DNA of 64,000 nt from Aquilaria yunnanensis (taxonomy: Eukaryota; Streptophyta; Magnoliopsida; Malvales; Thymelaeaceae): assembly GCA_039654915.1 (NCBI GenBank), contig CM077593.1, positions 37,852,501-37,916,500 of the forward strand. The letters are read 5' to 3'. Shown here piece after piece: positions 45,709-58,100 of the stretch. A program made the position numbers and the translations under genes. The notes below the pieces were generated by a model. The model saw only the letters and a program-made list of their open reading frames with translations. It was not told where the DNA came from and did no database searches. Each line of letters opens with the position of its first letter. Position 1 is the first letter of the stretch.

Positions 45709-47136
45709 CTAAGCATAGAACATTTTCAAGGCATCTGAATGCCAAGTGTTTTTTAATTCCACGCCTTCGGCGTCACCGAGCTTGTACACCCCTCTTCGTA
45801 CTTCGGCAAGAACCAGATAAGGTCCCTCCGGGGTGCGAATTCCGCCTTTCGGAGAATGAGATCACCCTTTTTTATTCCTTTTGGCCTAGCTCGCAAGTTT
45901 ATAGCGGCGGCCACTCTTTGCTGGAAAGCTTTCCTTCTTAGTTCCGCTATTTCTCTATGTTCGCCGACGAGGTCGAGCTTGGTTCTTAAGCCGAGGTCAT
46001 TTCCATTTTCATCAAATACCTGCACTCGTATTGATGGTTGCGCTACCTCTATTGGGATTATGGCCTCTGTACCGAAGACGAGCGAGAAAGGAGTTTCCCC
46101 TGTAGCCCTTCGGGGCGTTGTTCGGTAGCTCCATAGTACGCTTTGGAGTTCTCCTGGCCATTTCCCTTTTGCCTCCCCCAGTCTCTTTTTTAGACCATCT
46201 TTTATGGTCCTGTTAGATACTTCCACCTGCCCATTGCTTTGGGGGTGAGCTACCGGGGCGAAGTGCATCTTTGTTCCGTGGTCGCTGATAAACTCTTGGA
46301 ACCCTTTGTTTACGAACTGGGATCCGTTATCAGCTACTAGTACCCTCGGTATGCCGAATCTGCATACTATGTTTTTCCACACAAACTTGTGCACTTCTCT
46401 TGCCGAGATAGTCGTCAAAGGTTCTGCCTCGACCCATTTAGAGAAATAGTCTACTGCGACTACGCAGAACTTCTGGCCCCTAGGCGCTGTCGGGAGCGGC
46501 CCGATAAGGTCTATGCCCCAAACTGTGAAGGGCCAGGGATAGTTTGCCGAAGTCACCAGCTCCGAGGGTGTTCACTGGATTTTTCCATGTCTTTGGCAAT
46601 TACCACATTTCTGGACGAACCGCCTAGCGTCTTTCCTCAGGGTAGGCCAAAAGTATCCTTGGCAAAGTCTCACTGCTGCCAGGGCATCGGTTCTGATGTG
46701 CGAACCACAAGCGCCTTCGTGCACTTCTTGGAGGATTATTTGAATATCCTCTTTGCCAACATACCTCTGTAGCGGATTTGCGTATCCCTGCCGATATAGC
46801 TCTTCTCCAATCAGAAAGAAACGACCGGAGCGTCTCCGCACTTTTGCTGCTTCATTGGGGTCTTTGGGGAGCGTATTGGTTTCGAGATATGTTTTTATTG
46901 GGTGTTTCCAGCTTCTTCCCGAAGTCATTATGCTCAGCACTGTAATGCTCGGCTGGCTTAGCACCTCAGTATATGCTTTTGATTTTGCCAATTCATCTGC
47001 CTCAGCGTTATGTCTGCGAGGCACGTTCTCGATTCGCACGGTGTCGAATTCTCGAATAAGCTTCGTCACTAATTCATGGTATTTTGCCAGTGTTGGATCC
47101 TTCACCCCGTAGTCCCCTGCTGTTTGCCGAACTACT
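45709..47136 (-). pseudogene. A2 integrase and end of RNase H
   Basis: Starting at the A3 border: VVRQTAGDYGVKDPTLAKYH (end of archaeal-type RNase H), then the zinc region (GSHIRTDALAAV, KCGNCQRHGKIQ) and a TGA at 46572-46574 where other copies have Arg. The core is complete: WGIDLIGPLPT, VADNGSQFVNKGF, HPQSNGQVEVSNRTIKDGLK. Near 45760-45850 an indel shifts the C-terminal reading; homology continues to the conserved stop at 45709-45711. Confidence 0.9.
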
Positions 47137-47952
47137 TGATGGCCTAAGGCCTCATCGTTGTGAGTCATGATGACTGTTGAGGAGACTTCTAGGAGGAAGA
47201 ACGCCTGGAAGGTGGATCGCCCCAAGGAGAGTACCTGAAAAGCTGGTAAACAGGGTTAGGAGGCCCCCGGAGTGTTTTTCCGGGGGGGGAGCCTCCGACG
47301 CCCAAGTCAGTGGTGGCCGGAAAAAGGAGAAAGTCACTAGCTCAAAGAGAAAGGCAGAAAAGTCTCACCTGGTATTTTCTCAGGGTGTGGGAGCTGTATA
47401 TCCGGCCTGCCAACCTCCTGTCAAGTATTTATTTCCTGTATATATAGGAATACCTAGCCCGTTCAGATCATGACACGTGTGCGGTCGGATGCTCCTGAAC
47501 GTCTGGGCGTAGGGGACAGATAGTTGGTAACTAGATGGCCTCGAGCCTTGTGCTGAGACGGGCCATGATATGATTCTGATGGCGTCTGCACGTCAGGGCG
47601 ACTTTTTACGTCTGTGGTGGGACGTGTCAGAGGCTTCCTTAAATGCTTCCTTAAATGCGCCTGCCGTACTCCCGAGGTCCCTGGGCGAGGTCGTCCTCTA
47701 GTTCGGACAGAGCCTCTTCGGGAAGCCTACCCTCAGTTCGGGGGTTCCCAGTTCCAGGGGGTTCCGCCTTTGGCGATATCATATTCGGGGGGCGAATGGA
47801 GTCCTCAAGTTTTACTGGCGTGCCGAGGCTCGGAGCTCTCAGGCTATCTCCCGAGGTGCATGATTCCACCTATTCCCGGGAAGCGCCAGTTCTTCTGGCC
47901 ATTGTTGTGGCAGGGTATTCGGCCAGATTGAGGCGATAGCCTTTGGCTATCA
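47137..47952 (-). repeat. 3' LTR of A3
   Basis: 816 bp, TGATAGCC...GGCCATCA in element orientation. It is close to the A5 LTR but lacks about 50 bp around 47790 (the GGCAGCAATGTCTGG part of A5), which explains its shorter length. Confidence 0.92.
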
Positions 47953-48360
47953 CATGCCCCCCTCTGGAAAGCCGAAGTGAAGACTTCGGTTTGCATCTCT
48001 TTCCGAGGTTGCCGTTGGGAGTCTTGTTGGGAAGCATAACCTGTTCCGAGGTCGCACCTTTTGCCCGAGGGTCTGGGCTGTTCGGCCTTGGCCTATTCTT
48101 TGGTGTCTCCGAGGCAAAGCCTGTACCGAAGATACACCTCTTGCCCAAAAGTCATGGGCTGTTCAGCCATAGCCTGTCTCTTGGTGTCCTCGAGGTGGCC
48201 TGCTTTTTATTTCTGCAGGTCTGATGGCCAAGCGTGTCAGACTGAGCGGCGCGTCTCCATTTCTCAGGGATGTCAAATGACATGTCCCAATCAGGAGGCG
48301 TGTCCCGGTTTTCCAGGCACATTTGGGGAGGCACGTCCCCCATTTCTGCGCAGCGGTTGA

Positions 48361-48504
48361 CACGTGGCTTCTTGCCATTGGAGGAGAGGCGCGCCATTTA
48401 CAGAGGGCGCGCCTTTTCGGGTGCAGCGGGCAGTTACGGCGATGGTTCGCCTCCAATGGGTACTTATGATGTTCTTTCGGTTACCCACCTTTGGCCTATA
48501 AATA
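48361..48504 (+). promoter_or_regulatory. Orphan aORF promoter in A3
   Basis: G-box CACGTG 48361-48366, CCATTGGAG after it, TATAAATA 48497-48504, 137 bp centre to centre, as in A4. The leader (CATCATAAGTCCCA) matches A4. Directly downstream the aORF body is missing and the spacer begins near 48570. Confidence 0.75.
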
Positions 48505-48570
48505 GCCCATTCCATCATAAGTCCCACTTACTGTTTTTCTGCTCTTTTTCTGCTCTCTCTCTGCTTTTGT

Positions 48571-48865
48571 TTTGGCGTGCACTATTACGAGATTCTTGCT
48601 TTCCCTTTTTTCCGAGCATGTACGCTCAAGGGTGTTCAGAAAATTTTCTCTGCACTGATTATGCCGAGTACCTTTGCAAGATTCTTGTTTCCAATTTTTC
48701 CCGAGAATAGTGGCTCAAGGGCCTTCGGGAAGTCACATCTGCTTTTTTCGTGGCGAGCACCTTCACGGAATTCTGTCTTGGACAATTTGGTATACTTAAG
48801 AATTTTTCTCAAGACCATTCTGTACTTAGAATATTTCTTGTACAATATATCTCTTCCGCTCAACC
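48571..48865. other. Convergent spacer of A3
   Basis: Holds two copies of the inverted motif (TCCGAGCATGTACGCTCAAG near 48610, CCCGAGAATAGTGGCTCAAG near 48701) and matches the A4 spacer reversed. No aORF exon is recognisable. Confidence 0.65.
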
Positions 48866-49988
48866 TTAGGCGTAGAATTTTTTCAAGGCGTCTGAATGCC
48901 AAGTGTTTTTCAATTCTACGCCTTCGGCATCGCCAAGCCTATAAACGCCTTTCCGTACTTCGGCGAGAACCAGATAAGGTCCTTCCCAATTTGCGCGAAG
49001 TACGCCGTGAGATGGCCTTCGGGGTGCAAAGTCGGCCTTTCGGAGAACGAGGTCTCCTTTTTTGATTTCTTTTGGCCTGGCTTTTAGGTTGATAGCCGCG
49101 GCCACTCTTTGCTGGAAAGCTTTTCTTCTCAGCCCGGCTATTTCTCTGTGTTCGGTCACAAGGTCGAGCTTAGTTCTCAGACCGAGGTCGTTTCCGCCTT
49201 CATCAAATACTTGCACCCGTATTGAAGGCTGAACTATCTCTATTGGGATAATGGCCTCTGTTCCGAAGACGAGTGAGAAGGGAGTTTCCCCTGTGGCTCT
49301 TCGTGGCGTCGTTCGGTAGCTCCACAATACACTTTGGAGTTCTCCTGGCCATTTCCCCTTGCCTTCCCCAAGTCTCTTTTTCAGGCCATCTTTTATGGTC
49401 CTGTTTGATACTTCCACCTGCCCATTGCTTTGGGGGTGAGCTACTGGGGCGAAGTGCATCTTTATTCCGAGGTCGCTGATGAATTCCTGGAATCCTTTGT
49501 CTATGAACTGGGATCCATTATCAGCTACTAGTACCCTCGGTATGCCAAATCTGCATACGATGTTTTTCCATACGAACTTCTGCACTTCTTTTGCCGAGAT
49601 AGTTGCTAGTGGTTCTGCCTCTACCCACTTTGAGAAATAGTCCACTGCTACCACGCAGAATTTCACGCCTCCCGGTGCTGTGGGGACTGGCCCAATGAGG
49701 TCTATACCCCAGACTGCGAAGGGCCAAGGATAGTCTGCCGATGTTACCATTTCCGAGGGTATCCTCTGGATTTTTGCATGTCTCTGGCAACTACCGCACT
49801 TCTGGACGAACTGCCTTGCGTCCTTTCTCAGGGTAGGCCAGAAGTATCCTTGGCGGAGTATCACTGCTGCAAGGGCATCAGTTCCAATGTGTGAGCCGCA
49901 CATGCCTTCGTGAACTTCTTCGAGAACCATCTCAGTATCCTCTTCGCCCACACATCTCTGCAGCGGATTTGCATATCCTTGCCGATAT
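48866..49988 (-). CDS. A3 integrase, open throughout the visible part
   Basis: About 373 codons from QYRQGYANPLQRC to LKKFYA and the stop at 48866-48868. It has the HHCC zinc region (GSHIGTDALAAV, KCGSCQRHAKIQ), WGIDLIGPVPT, VADNGSQFIDKGF and NGQVEVSNRTIKDG. The second Asp and the Glu are 35 residues apart, the classical DD35E spacing. The C-terminal GPY-like part (NWEGPYLVLAEVRKGVYRL) is present. It is the only undamaged coding domain of family A here. The N-terminal side is cut by C2; residues read further right come from the C2 LTR. Confidence 0.92.
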
Positions 49989-50535
49989 TGTCGTGCCCTA
50001 AACTGCCCCTGGCCCATTTGGGCCTGATTTTTTTTTTTTAAACATGCAGTGGAAGTTTTCATTACACAGAAGGGGCTTTTAAAACTCACTAAGACTTATG
50101 GGCACGAACCCCAGGATACTTATCGGTACTAGCTCGTTAAGTTCTTTAATTAAGGTTAAGTTGATGTGCTCTCAGAAACAAGCTAGTGCCTATGTGGATT
50201 TCATGTGTTCATTTTCATGGTCTTTACCGAGCTTAGCCAAGAATATGCATGGCAACTAAAACACCAACTTAAGTTTAAAAACTTATTTTCATGCATATGC
50301 TTTGCATGCTTATGCGTTTTGGAGTTCACTAGTGCACATAATCACTTAATGCCTTTAAATGCAACTAATGCTTAGGCATGTATTAATTCACATACGTGCA
50401 TTTAAATTTCTTATTAGCCAAACTTTACACAAGCATCCAATTTCATGCTTTTTCTAAGTTTACTTGCATGTTCTTTACTAAATGAGCATACATAGCCAAA
50501 CATTGCATGCTTTTAACATGGACATGGGCTTATGG
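49989..50535 (-). mobile_element. C2: older family C element, LTR part left of C
   Basis: It starts TGTCGTGCCC, closely like the C start TGTCACGCCC, directly in A3 integrase. GATAT at 49984-49988 is the candidate target duplication; the partner is off the window. Sequence similarity to C shows in GCCCCTGGCCCATYTGGGCC and the GCAGYGGAAGTT region, but is much lower afterwards, so C2 is a diverged relative. Confidence 0.82.
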
Positions 50536-52549
50536 TGTCACGCCCCGTACTGCCCCTGGCCCATCTGGGCCCAATTATCAAAGCTTGCAGCGGAAGTTAT
50601 TCACATTTGAGGGGCTTTATTTAATACTACGAGCACCTACGGCGTGAGAGTCCAGGATCTAATCTGGTTCTAGCTTGATTGATTATTTACCTTCAATATG
50701 TTTCAGGGTGCTCTTTAAGGTCAAGCTAGCACCTATGTGGAATTTTAGTGTTCCAATTATGAGCTTTCTCAACTTAACAGATTTTCATGCACATAATGCC
50801 CTTAGATGCCATCTTATCAAATCAGCAACCAACTCCCTAAAAATCTGGGTTCACTGGAGATCCTTCCTTAGGTACACATATTCAGCCAATCAATCTTGCA
50901 ATTCAAGCAAAGCAATCACTTAGTCCAGTAAGTGCATAGAATGTGTGCCATCAAGTGTACTAGTCCAATGCATGGCAACAAAGAAGCCCATCTTATTTTC
51001 AAGTTTGAAAACATATTTGCATGTCCATGAGCATCAGCCAAGTCTAGTACACATAACATGAATATCCATCATGGCATTATTCATCATAGTCATCCATCCA
51101 AGGCAAAGTTCATCATCATAAGTCAACCAGAACTATGCCTATCCATAGCACAGCAAACAAGCATCACCTACTTGGAAAACATACCAAGGAATGCTTTATG
51201 TCTAAGTTTATCTGGGTTCAAGTTTTACAGACCAAGTTTTCATGTCTACTTAATCTGTAACTCAAATAGACATGGAACACAATCCACCTTATAGACCTTG
51301 TTCCCACAACTTCTAGACTCCATATCCTGCACAGGTAAGTCCACAACATTAGCTTGTTCCACAAGCAATCTATACCACACAAGTCACTTTGAGCATATGA
51401 TTTTACTGAGCATCACTATACACATACCCAACCTTTTAGTGTATCGTAACGAGTACTCTGGTACTCCTCGCTTGATCTATCAAGCCATCCATTTCCTGAA
51501 AAATGTTTAGCAGGGCGGGTGAGTTATAAAACTCAATAAGAATCCCGGCGTGAGGTAGGTATCTCATGACTTTCATAGTCATATCCGGCTTTTAAAGCCA
51601 AAGTGTGCCAAGAACGTAATGGCATTTTCCATATTCCTGCAAAGGAAAACACTAAAACAAGAAAACACACAGTATGGCATGATAGAAATAATAATAATAA
51701 TAATCAGGGTCAGCATGCACAAACAATTTCAGAGAAGCACACAACTCAACGCACACACCACTGTTCCTCGTAACCTGTGGGCATCGCAAGCATTCGCATT
51801 TGCATAACCATTTTCGGTCGACCATTTTTCTTTTTTTTATCTTATCTGAGCTCATTATCTTGGGACCGAGTTGGCCAAACTCGATACCAAGACCCAAATG
51901 CTTGCTATTCTACTCATGAGTATACCATCGTTGCCGAAGCAACACCACCTCGCCCAGTACGCACTTATGTGCCCAATTATCCATAGTTGCCGAAGCAACG
52001 ATCCTCGTCCAATACGCACTTATGTGCCCAATTATTAAACTAAGAAAGTACATGAGACCTCACAAAAGTAACAACCACGTAGCCCTGACATGCACACCTA
52101 TGGTCACTTGGTGCTTTGACCATCACATAGGGGCACTAATACTCACACTGAAAGGACATGGAAAATATACCATGGAGAGTGAGTATTGGGATTCTTACCA
52201 CCATTTGTATAACCTTTTTGCTCATTGTCTTTGCCTTGCTTTGCTTTGTTTGTTGTTGTAACTTTGCCCTTGCCTTAATGGACCTATAAAGCCCAATACA
52301 CTAGCAAGTTAATTTCTTACTTTTCATGAACCATGAGAACCATAATTTACCAAGGACTCTTGGTTTAACTTACTCAACCTTACTTAAAGAGGAAAGGCCC
52401 CATAATTACCCTTCTTGGTTAAAGTCCAATTCCAATTGTAGCCAATGTTGGCATTATAGCCAAGATGGCCAATGTAGCCATTGCTGCCAATTTAGCCCAA
52501 GTTTGCCTATGTAGCCCATGTAGTGAATTGTAGCCCATTTTCGCCTTGC

Positions 52550-52940
52550 TGTGAATTGAGGCCCAACTTGGCCTTTTCTGAAAGTTTAGGCCCAATTGGC
52601 CTCTTCTGGAAGTTTAGGCCCAATTGGCCTTTTCTGGAATCTTGGCCCAACTTGGGCTTTCCAGGAACTCAGGCCCACTTGGCCTTCTATAGAACCCAGG
52701 CCCACTTGGCCTGTTCTGGAACTCAGGCCCAACTGGCCTTTTATTAACTCAGGCCCACTTGGCCTTTTAATTCCTCAGGCCCACTTGGCCTTTTATCTTC
52801 TCAGGCCCACTTGGCCTTTTAATTCTCTTCTGGACTTGGGCCTATATTAACCTTTTCAGGATTTAGCCCAATTCAGCCTTTAGGCCCAATATACATCTTC
52901 AGGACTTGGGCCTATATTAACCTTTTCAGGATTTAGCCCA
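52550..52940. repeat. AGGCCCANTTGGCCT tandem block in the C LTR
   Basis: About ten units of 24-30 bp with the palindromic core AGGCCCAATTGGCCT or AGGCCCACTTGGCCT joined by TTTTCTGGAA or TTTTAATTC spacers, then a longer duplication (GGACTTGGGCCTATATTAACC, twice). The same block is at 60257-60647. Confidence 0.88.
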
Positions 52941-53158
52941 AGTGTTGAGTCAAAGTAGCCCACTTGCCAATAATGCCATTATGGTCCATTTGGCCAATAT
53001 TACTCAAAACTCTGTGTTTTCCACTCAAGCACCTCAAGAACAATTGTTGACAGAATTGTCCTTGAATTCTTCTTTGCCACTTTAGTCCCAAATTTTCCTT
53101 GTGAACACTTTTGCCACCAATTTACTTGGTTAACACACATCCGCCAAAAATTGGCACC

Positions 53159-54482
53159 ATGGCCGAATGCATGCTTCATTTCTTCTTTGTGATTTTTGCT
53201 TGTACAAGTCATCTAGGACTCAAAATATGCCAAGAACACTTGGCTCCACATGGCTAACATGCCAAGAGATTAAAATCAACATATGGCCGAATCTTTCAAG
53301 CTTGATTTTTTTTTGCTCATAAAACTTCTACACATGGCTAACATGCCAAGATATTAAAATCAACATATGGCCGAATCTTTCAAGCTTGATTTTTGCTCAT
53401 AAATCTTCTCTTTTTGCATCCAACTTTTGGCCATCAACATGCACACTCACAAGAACATCTTCACAACCAAGAACACTTGGTTTCAAGCTTGCATGCCAAA
53501 AATACCCATTTGGCCGAATATACTCCTTGCTTTTCTTTGCATCTTTTGTTTGTTTCTTTGCTTGGAAAGGCTATACAAGCCTCAAGGCACCAAGAACACT
53601 TGGTTTCAAGCCTCAAAATACCATGGACATTCATGGCCGAAACTTCATCCTTGCTTTTCTTGGAGTTCTCCTCCATTTCCTTGCTTTTGATGGCTTAAAA
53701 GTGCCATGCATGCCTTGAACTCTCAAGTTGAGTCCAAGAGCACTATGATTCCTCCATGGCCGAATCTTCAAGAGTTTTTCCTTGCAAAAATCCAGCAAAT
53801 ACAAAGCATTAAAAAGTAATATCTAGCTCAAAACACAAGAAATTAACAATGAAAACATGATTCACTTACAACCTTGTTTATGGCCGAATCTTGAGCTTGT
53901 TCTTCCTTGACGTTTTCCTTGTTTTTCTTGCTCCTCATGGCTCAGAAATGCCATGCATGTTCATGAGCTCATGCGTGAAGCTCAAGAACAATAAGTTCCT
54001 CCATGGCCGAAAATTCAAGAGCTTGTTTCTTGATGTTCTTCTTCACTTCCTTGCTTCTCATGGCTTAGAAATGCCAAGCATGCTCATGAGCTCTTGAGAT
54101 GAGCTCAAGAACACCATTTTCTCACCATGGCCGAATATTCTCAAGCATTTTTCCATGGGTTTCCCTTGACATCTCTCTTCGATTTTGGTCTAGATGTGTT
54201 TAGGAGGTTGAAAGCTTCATGAAAATGTGTTTGCATGTGGGAAAAGCTTGGGTTTTGGTCATGGCCGAATTTGTTGAGGGAGGAAGAAGATGATGAACTT
54301 GGAAGAACACCATGGCTGGTTTTAGAGAGAAGGGAGAGCAAATGGGAGCACTTGGTGCTAGAGAGAGAGAGAATTAAGTGTTTGAATGGTAAAACAAGAG
54401 CATGGCCGAATTTAGTGCTTCCAATTAGAAGAAATGCAAGCCAAATGCATGTGAAATGCATATTTGGAAGCAATGGCCGGCC
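53159..54482. repeat. Decayed ~123-bp tandem array in the C LTR
   Basis: ATGGCCGAAT or close variants start at 53159, 53283, 53367, 53510, 53633, 53756, 53880, 54003, 54127, 54261 and 54402. Five consecutive steps are 123-124 bp. Units share CAAGAACAC, CTTGCTTTTCTTGG and TCAAGAGCTTG-type segments. One 84-bp step at 53283-53367 is a local duplication. Repeated at 60866-62189 in the other LTR. Confidence 0.82.
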
Positions 54483-55150
54483 ATTCAATTTCAAAGTTGT
54501 GGGAGAATGGTCAAATGGCAATTAAAATAAGCAATAGACAAATGTGAGTGGGGGGGGGAATAGTTTAATGGGATATCTTGGAGCCATTAAACAATAATAG
54601 ACAAAGGATAATGGGGGAATAAATTATCTTAGTGGAATTTGTAGTGGAGAATTAGTTTAATGGGTAATAAACAATTATGAGTGGAGCAAATAAACAATGA
54701 TAGTGGAGCATAAGTGGGAGACAAGCATGTGATGGGCAAATAATAATTAATATGTGAGTGGGAGACATGGGTGGCCAAACAATAATAGTTTAATGGGAAG
54801 TGGGAGACAAGAATAGTGGAGGAATTAAATAAATGATGAGTGGAATGTGTAGTAGGCCAAATTACTTACTTGGTCCTCCATCTTTCTCCAACTTTGCAAT
54901 TGAGTCCTCCCACCCAACTTTTCTTTGTGCACTTGAGTCCCTCAATTTCAATTTCCACCAATATCATCATCACAACTCTTGGCCTAAGCCAAGCATAATC
55001 CTTGGAGTGTCCAACACTCATTAATGCCCATTCCTTAATTAATTCCAAGTCTCCACAATTTATTTGCCAAGTTTCCAAATTTGGAAACTTTTTCTGTCTT
55101 TACTCCACTTAACCCGGGACTTAGTCATTTAGTCCTTTCCGGGTATGACA

Positions 55151-55166
55151 ATACTCCCCCTCTTAA
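55151..55166 (-). other. C polypurine tract
   Basis: On the minus strand AAGAGGGGGAGTAT runs directly into the LTR start TGTCATACCC, as is usual in chromoviruses. Confidence 0.85.
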
Positions 55167-58100
55167 GAAATTTGGCCCTCCAAATTTCCTAGGAGTCCAA
55201 AATCATCCTGCTCAGGTAGCCTGTTTAATACCAGAACACTGGTGGCATACCTTTCTGTCAAGCAGCCTCCTCCACTGGCCATATAAGTACTCATCTCCCC
55301 TTTTTATTTCAACTCTCTCTGTCAACTCCAGATTATAAACTGGATAGCTCTCCTCATAAGGTCTTACTTGCCTTGATCCACAAGTCATAGCTTGTTTCCT
55401 TTTTTCACAACTCAGCCCATCCCATTAGTGAATAACTGACACTTCTCAGGGTCTGGTAAAACCAGCAATGGGCTGCAGTCAATTTCTTCACAAGTCCCTC
55501 ACACTGAGGTTGCTTCCATTCCAAGATATCTTCATCTGCTCGAGATCAATAGCTTAACTATGCTCATTGATCAACTGTCCGAGGATTTCAATTTTCCTTA
55601 GCCCAGATTTGGCACTTAGCTTGCCATACAACTGCTATTCCTTTTCAGGCTGGGCACCACTCTTTGGTGCTCCTTAGGGCTTTTTTTTTTCATCCTTTGA
55701 GCACGCCAATATGTCATCATTAGTAAGCCCAAATGGCATCACCATGTACTCAAAGCAACCGCTTCTGGTCCTGCACACTAACTTTAGGACCTTTTCTTCC
55801 TCGATTATCAGCTGGAAAAATATCCAGGTTCGAGGTTTATCTTCCTTCTTTATAGAAGTATATATGCTTTCCAGGTAGATGTTCCTGGTTAATGAGTTCT
55901 CAAGCTTTATTTTAATGGGTTCTGACTTAGTCTTTGTCCTCCTTTGTATTAAATTGCCCTCGATACTTACTTAACTTCAGCTTCTTTTCATCCTTAGGCA
56001 ATCACCTTCTTCATGAACATAGGTTTTGTGCTTCAGCACCCTTAAATGATCCTCTGGGACTAACCCAGGAAAATTTCCATCATCAATGTCATTCCTTCCT
56101 GTCTTCCCCTGCTTGGTCCTGGTACTTGTAGTCTGTCATTTGGCTCATTAGCCAAACTACGCTCATTCTGAGCTACCTGCCTTTGGGCAGTTTCATCAGG
56201 TATCACCGACCTGGCATTTGGCTCTCTAGCTAAACCATGCTCACTTTGAGCTACCCGCCTCTCTGGTTCATTCCCACCATTGCCATTTCTGGGGTGGCAG
56301 CAATATTATCTGTCATCAATTCATTTCTGGTATTTCTAACCAGGCGAACTTCAGTGCATACTTATGTCATTCATCATTTCATTCCTCTGACTAACTTGGC
56401 AGTTTCCATAGACAATAATGCACTAGTATCAATTTAAAACTGATAATTCATAACTGCCAAATAAAATGTTACCTGTCAGGGTTCTCCTAACTCAATCCTG
56501 ACCTGGTCCATTTCTTCATTAGTATCTTCAGCTCTTTGCCTTCATGGTCTTCTTGTGCCTTTCTTGATGTCTCAATCTGGAATACTCGTCCAGTATCCTC
56601 AATTTGCCTTTCCCTGCTCCAGGTATCTCTCAGTATGCCTGGTGGGGGCATAGCTAGCCTTTTTATGAAAATTCCAGTCTCTTCAATGAAGATGGGGCAT
56701 GTCTTGCCCTTTATGGCAATTGCCCTGTATCATTAACCTCTTGGGGTCTTTATCTTTCTTTCTTGGCAAGTCACTGCCTTACCCAGTGATTCAACACTTT
56801 GGGTACAGTACTCAATACAACTCTCCACGAATCTGTAGCATGGCTTATTGCCATGGAATCTTCCTTGAGTCTCTCAGGGAAGGTTGTAGCGAGCTCAAAA
56901 GGACAGCTACCTTCTCTGTTGTTTCGCTTTTCTTGGCTAGTGTGCCAAGGTTTGACCATCCATTTTTTTTTTTTTGATACTTTTCTTCTTCCTTTTCTTA
57001 CTTTTTCTTAGCTCATATGCCAAGCTTTTGCTTTCTCTGCTTAGCTGGCTTCTACATCTTGCTACTCTTTCTAGATCCATTATGGCTTGTTTCTGGAATT
57101 GTTGCTCCAGGGCCATGGTCTTTGAAGTAACTTCTTAGGTCTAGGTATTCTTTACCTAAAGCCACTGAATCTCTACTCAAGCTCTAATGTTGAGAGCTAC
57201 CTCAGCTCAAATAGGTAAGCTCAATCTGCTTCTGTCTCTGGATCACGACCACATCAAAAGATAGGAGGTTTTAGTGCCAGGAATCCACTCCATCTGGCCC
57301 TCCTTAAGTTCATTCTTTCTGTGCTTTCCCTTTCGGGCTCATCTCTGCTACCAGGTGTATTCCTGGTTTGATCCTTGAACACCTGCTCCAATGCCAGGAT
57401 ATCCTGCATCATAGCATAGTAGCCCTTGGCTCTACTGCTTCTGAGGATCTATCTCAGCTTTGATTTCAGGCATCTCAAAGTTCTCTTTGTTTACAGCTGC
57501 TCCTGCTTCTCATACTGTGGAGCATATCTGATTACTGAATCTCTGCTGGAGCATATTTGATTATTGAATCTCTCCTGGATCCAGCTACTTGTAACCTGGC
57601 GTTTGGCTTTTGGGCCAAACTAGGTTCATTGGCCTCTGTCTCTGAACTTTCTTCTTTCATCATCATCAATTTCTATTGGCTTGGTCTTGTAGCACATATT
57701 TTCTTCCTGTCTTCTTTTCATTACTAACTCTCTTCACTGCCCAGCAGTTCTGGGATTTATACCTGACTTCTCGTCATGGTCTAAATGCTCGATGGTTGGC
57801 ATGTACTCCTACATTGCTTCCAATTTTGCCTCCGGGTATCAAGACCCATTTATATTTGGCCTCATGGCTCAGCTTTCCCACTGGGTATCAAGACCCAGAA
57901 ATTAAGGGCTCAGTTCTTCCCCTGGGTATTAAGACCCAGTAATTCTTGGCTAAATGGCTCAACAGCTCTGACTTGGACCTCTGGCACAAAGCCAGGACAC
58001 CCCTTCCTATCAGAGGAAGTTTCATTTTCATTATGGGCCTCCTCATTACCTGGTTCTCATCCTGTTCACAACAACAAAGCAAAGCACAATACACATATAT

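Larger units (their letters stand above)
42197..47136 (-). mobile_element. A2: Tat-like element, visible interior
   Basis: Going right from the 3' LTR: polypurine tract, the promoter and four-exon gene on the plus strand, a convergent spacer, and integrase and RNase H on the minus strand. A3 interrupts it in RNase H at 47137; the rest of A2, with its 5' LTR, must lie right of the window. Confidence 0.9.
47137..49988 (-). mobile_element. A3: Tat-like element, 3' part only
   Basis: The 3' LTR, polypurine tract, an orphan promoter, spacer and integrase are seen before C2 interrupts at 49989; the 5' part lies beyond the window. CTACT at 47132-47136 is the visible copy of its target duplication in A2. 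Confidence 0.88.
50536..55150 (-). repeat. 3' LTR of C
   Basis: 4615 bp. In element orientation it starts TGTCATACCC and ends GGGCGTGACA. Every open frame in it recurs with identical residues 7707 bp further right. The only difference I found is a run of nine G at 54550 against eight in the other LTR. No coding gene is recognised. Confidence 0.95.

Noticed and set aside
49989..50089. N-terminal 33 residues of the long A3 integrase frame
   Set aside because: They are read from the C2 LTR, not from the element; the true sequence is interrupted there.
52550..52940. Regularly spaced repeats that could be mistaken for a CRISPR array
   Set aside because: The repeats are degenerate, spacers are similar to each other, and the context is a plant LTR.
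50675..55338. Many short open frames in the C LTR, repeated at 58382 onward
   Set aside because: All lie in LTR sequence, are short, start at random places and show no known motif. They recur only because the LTR does.
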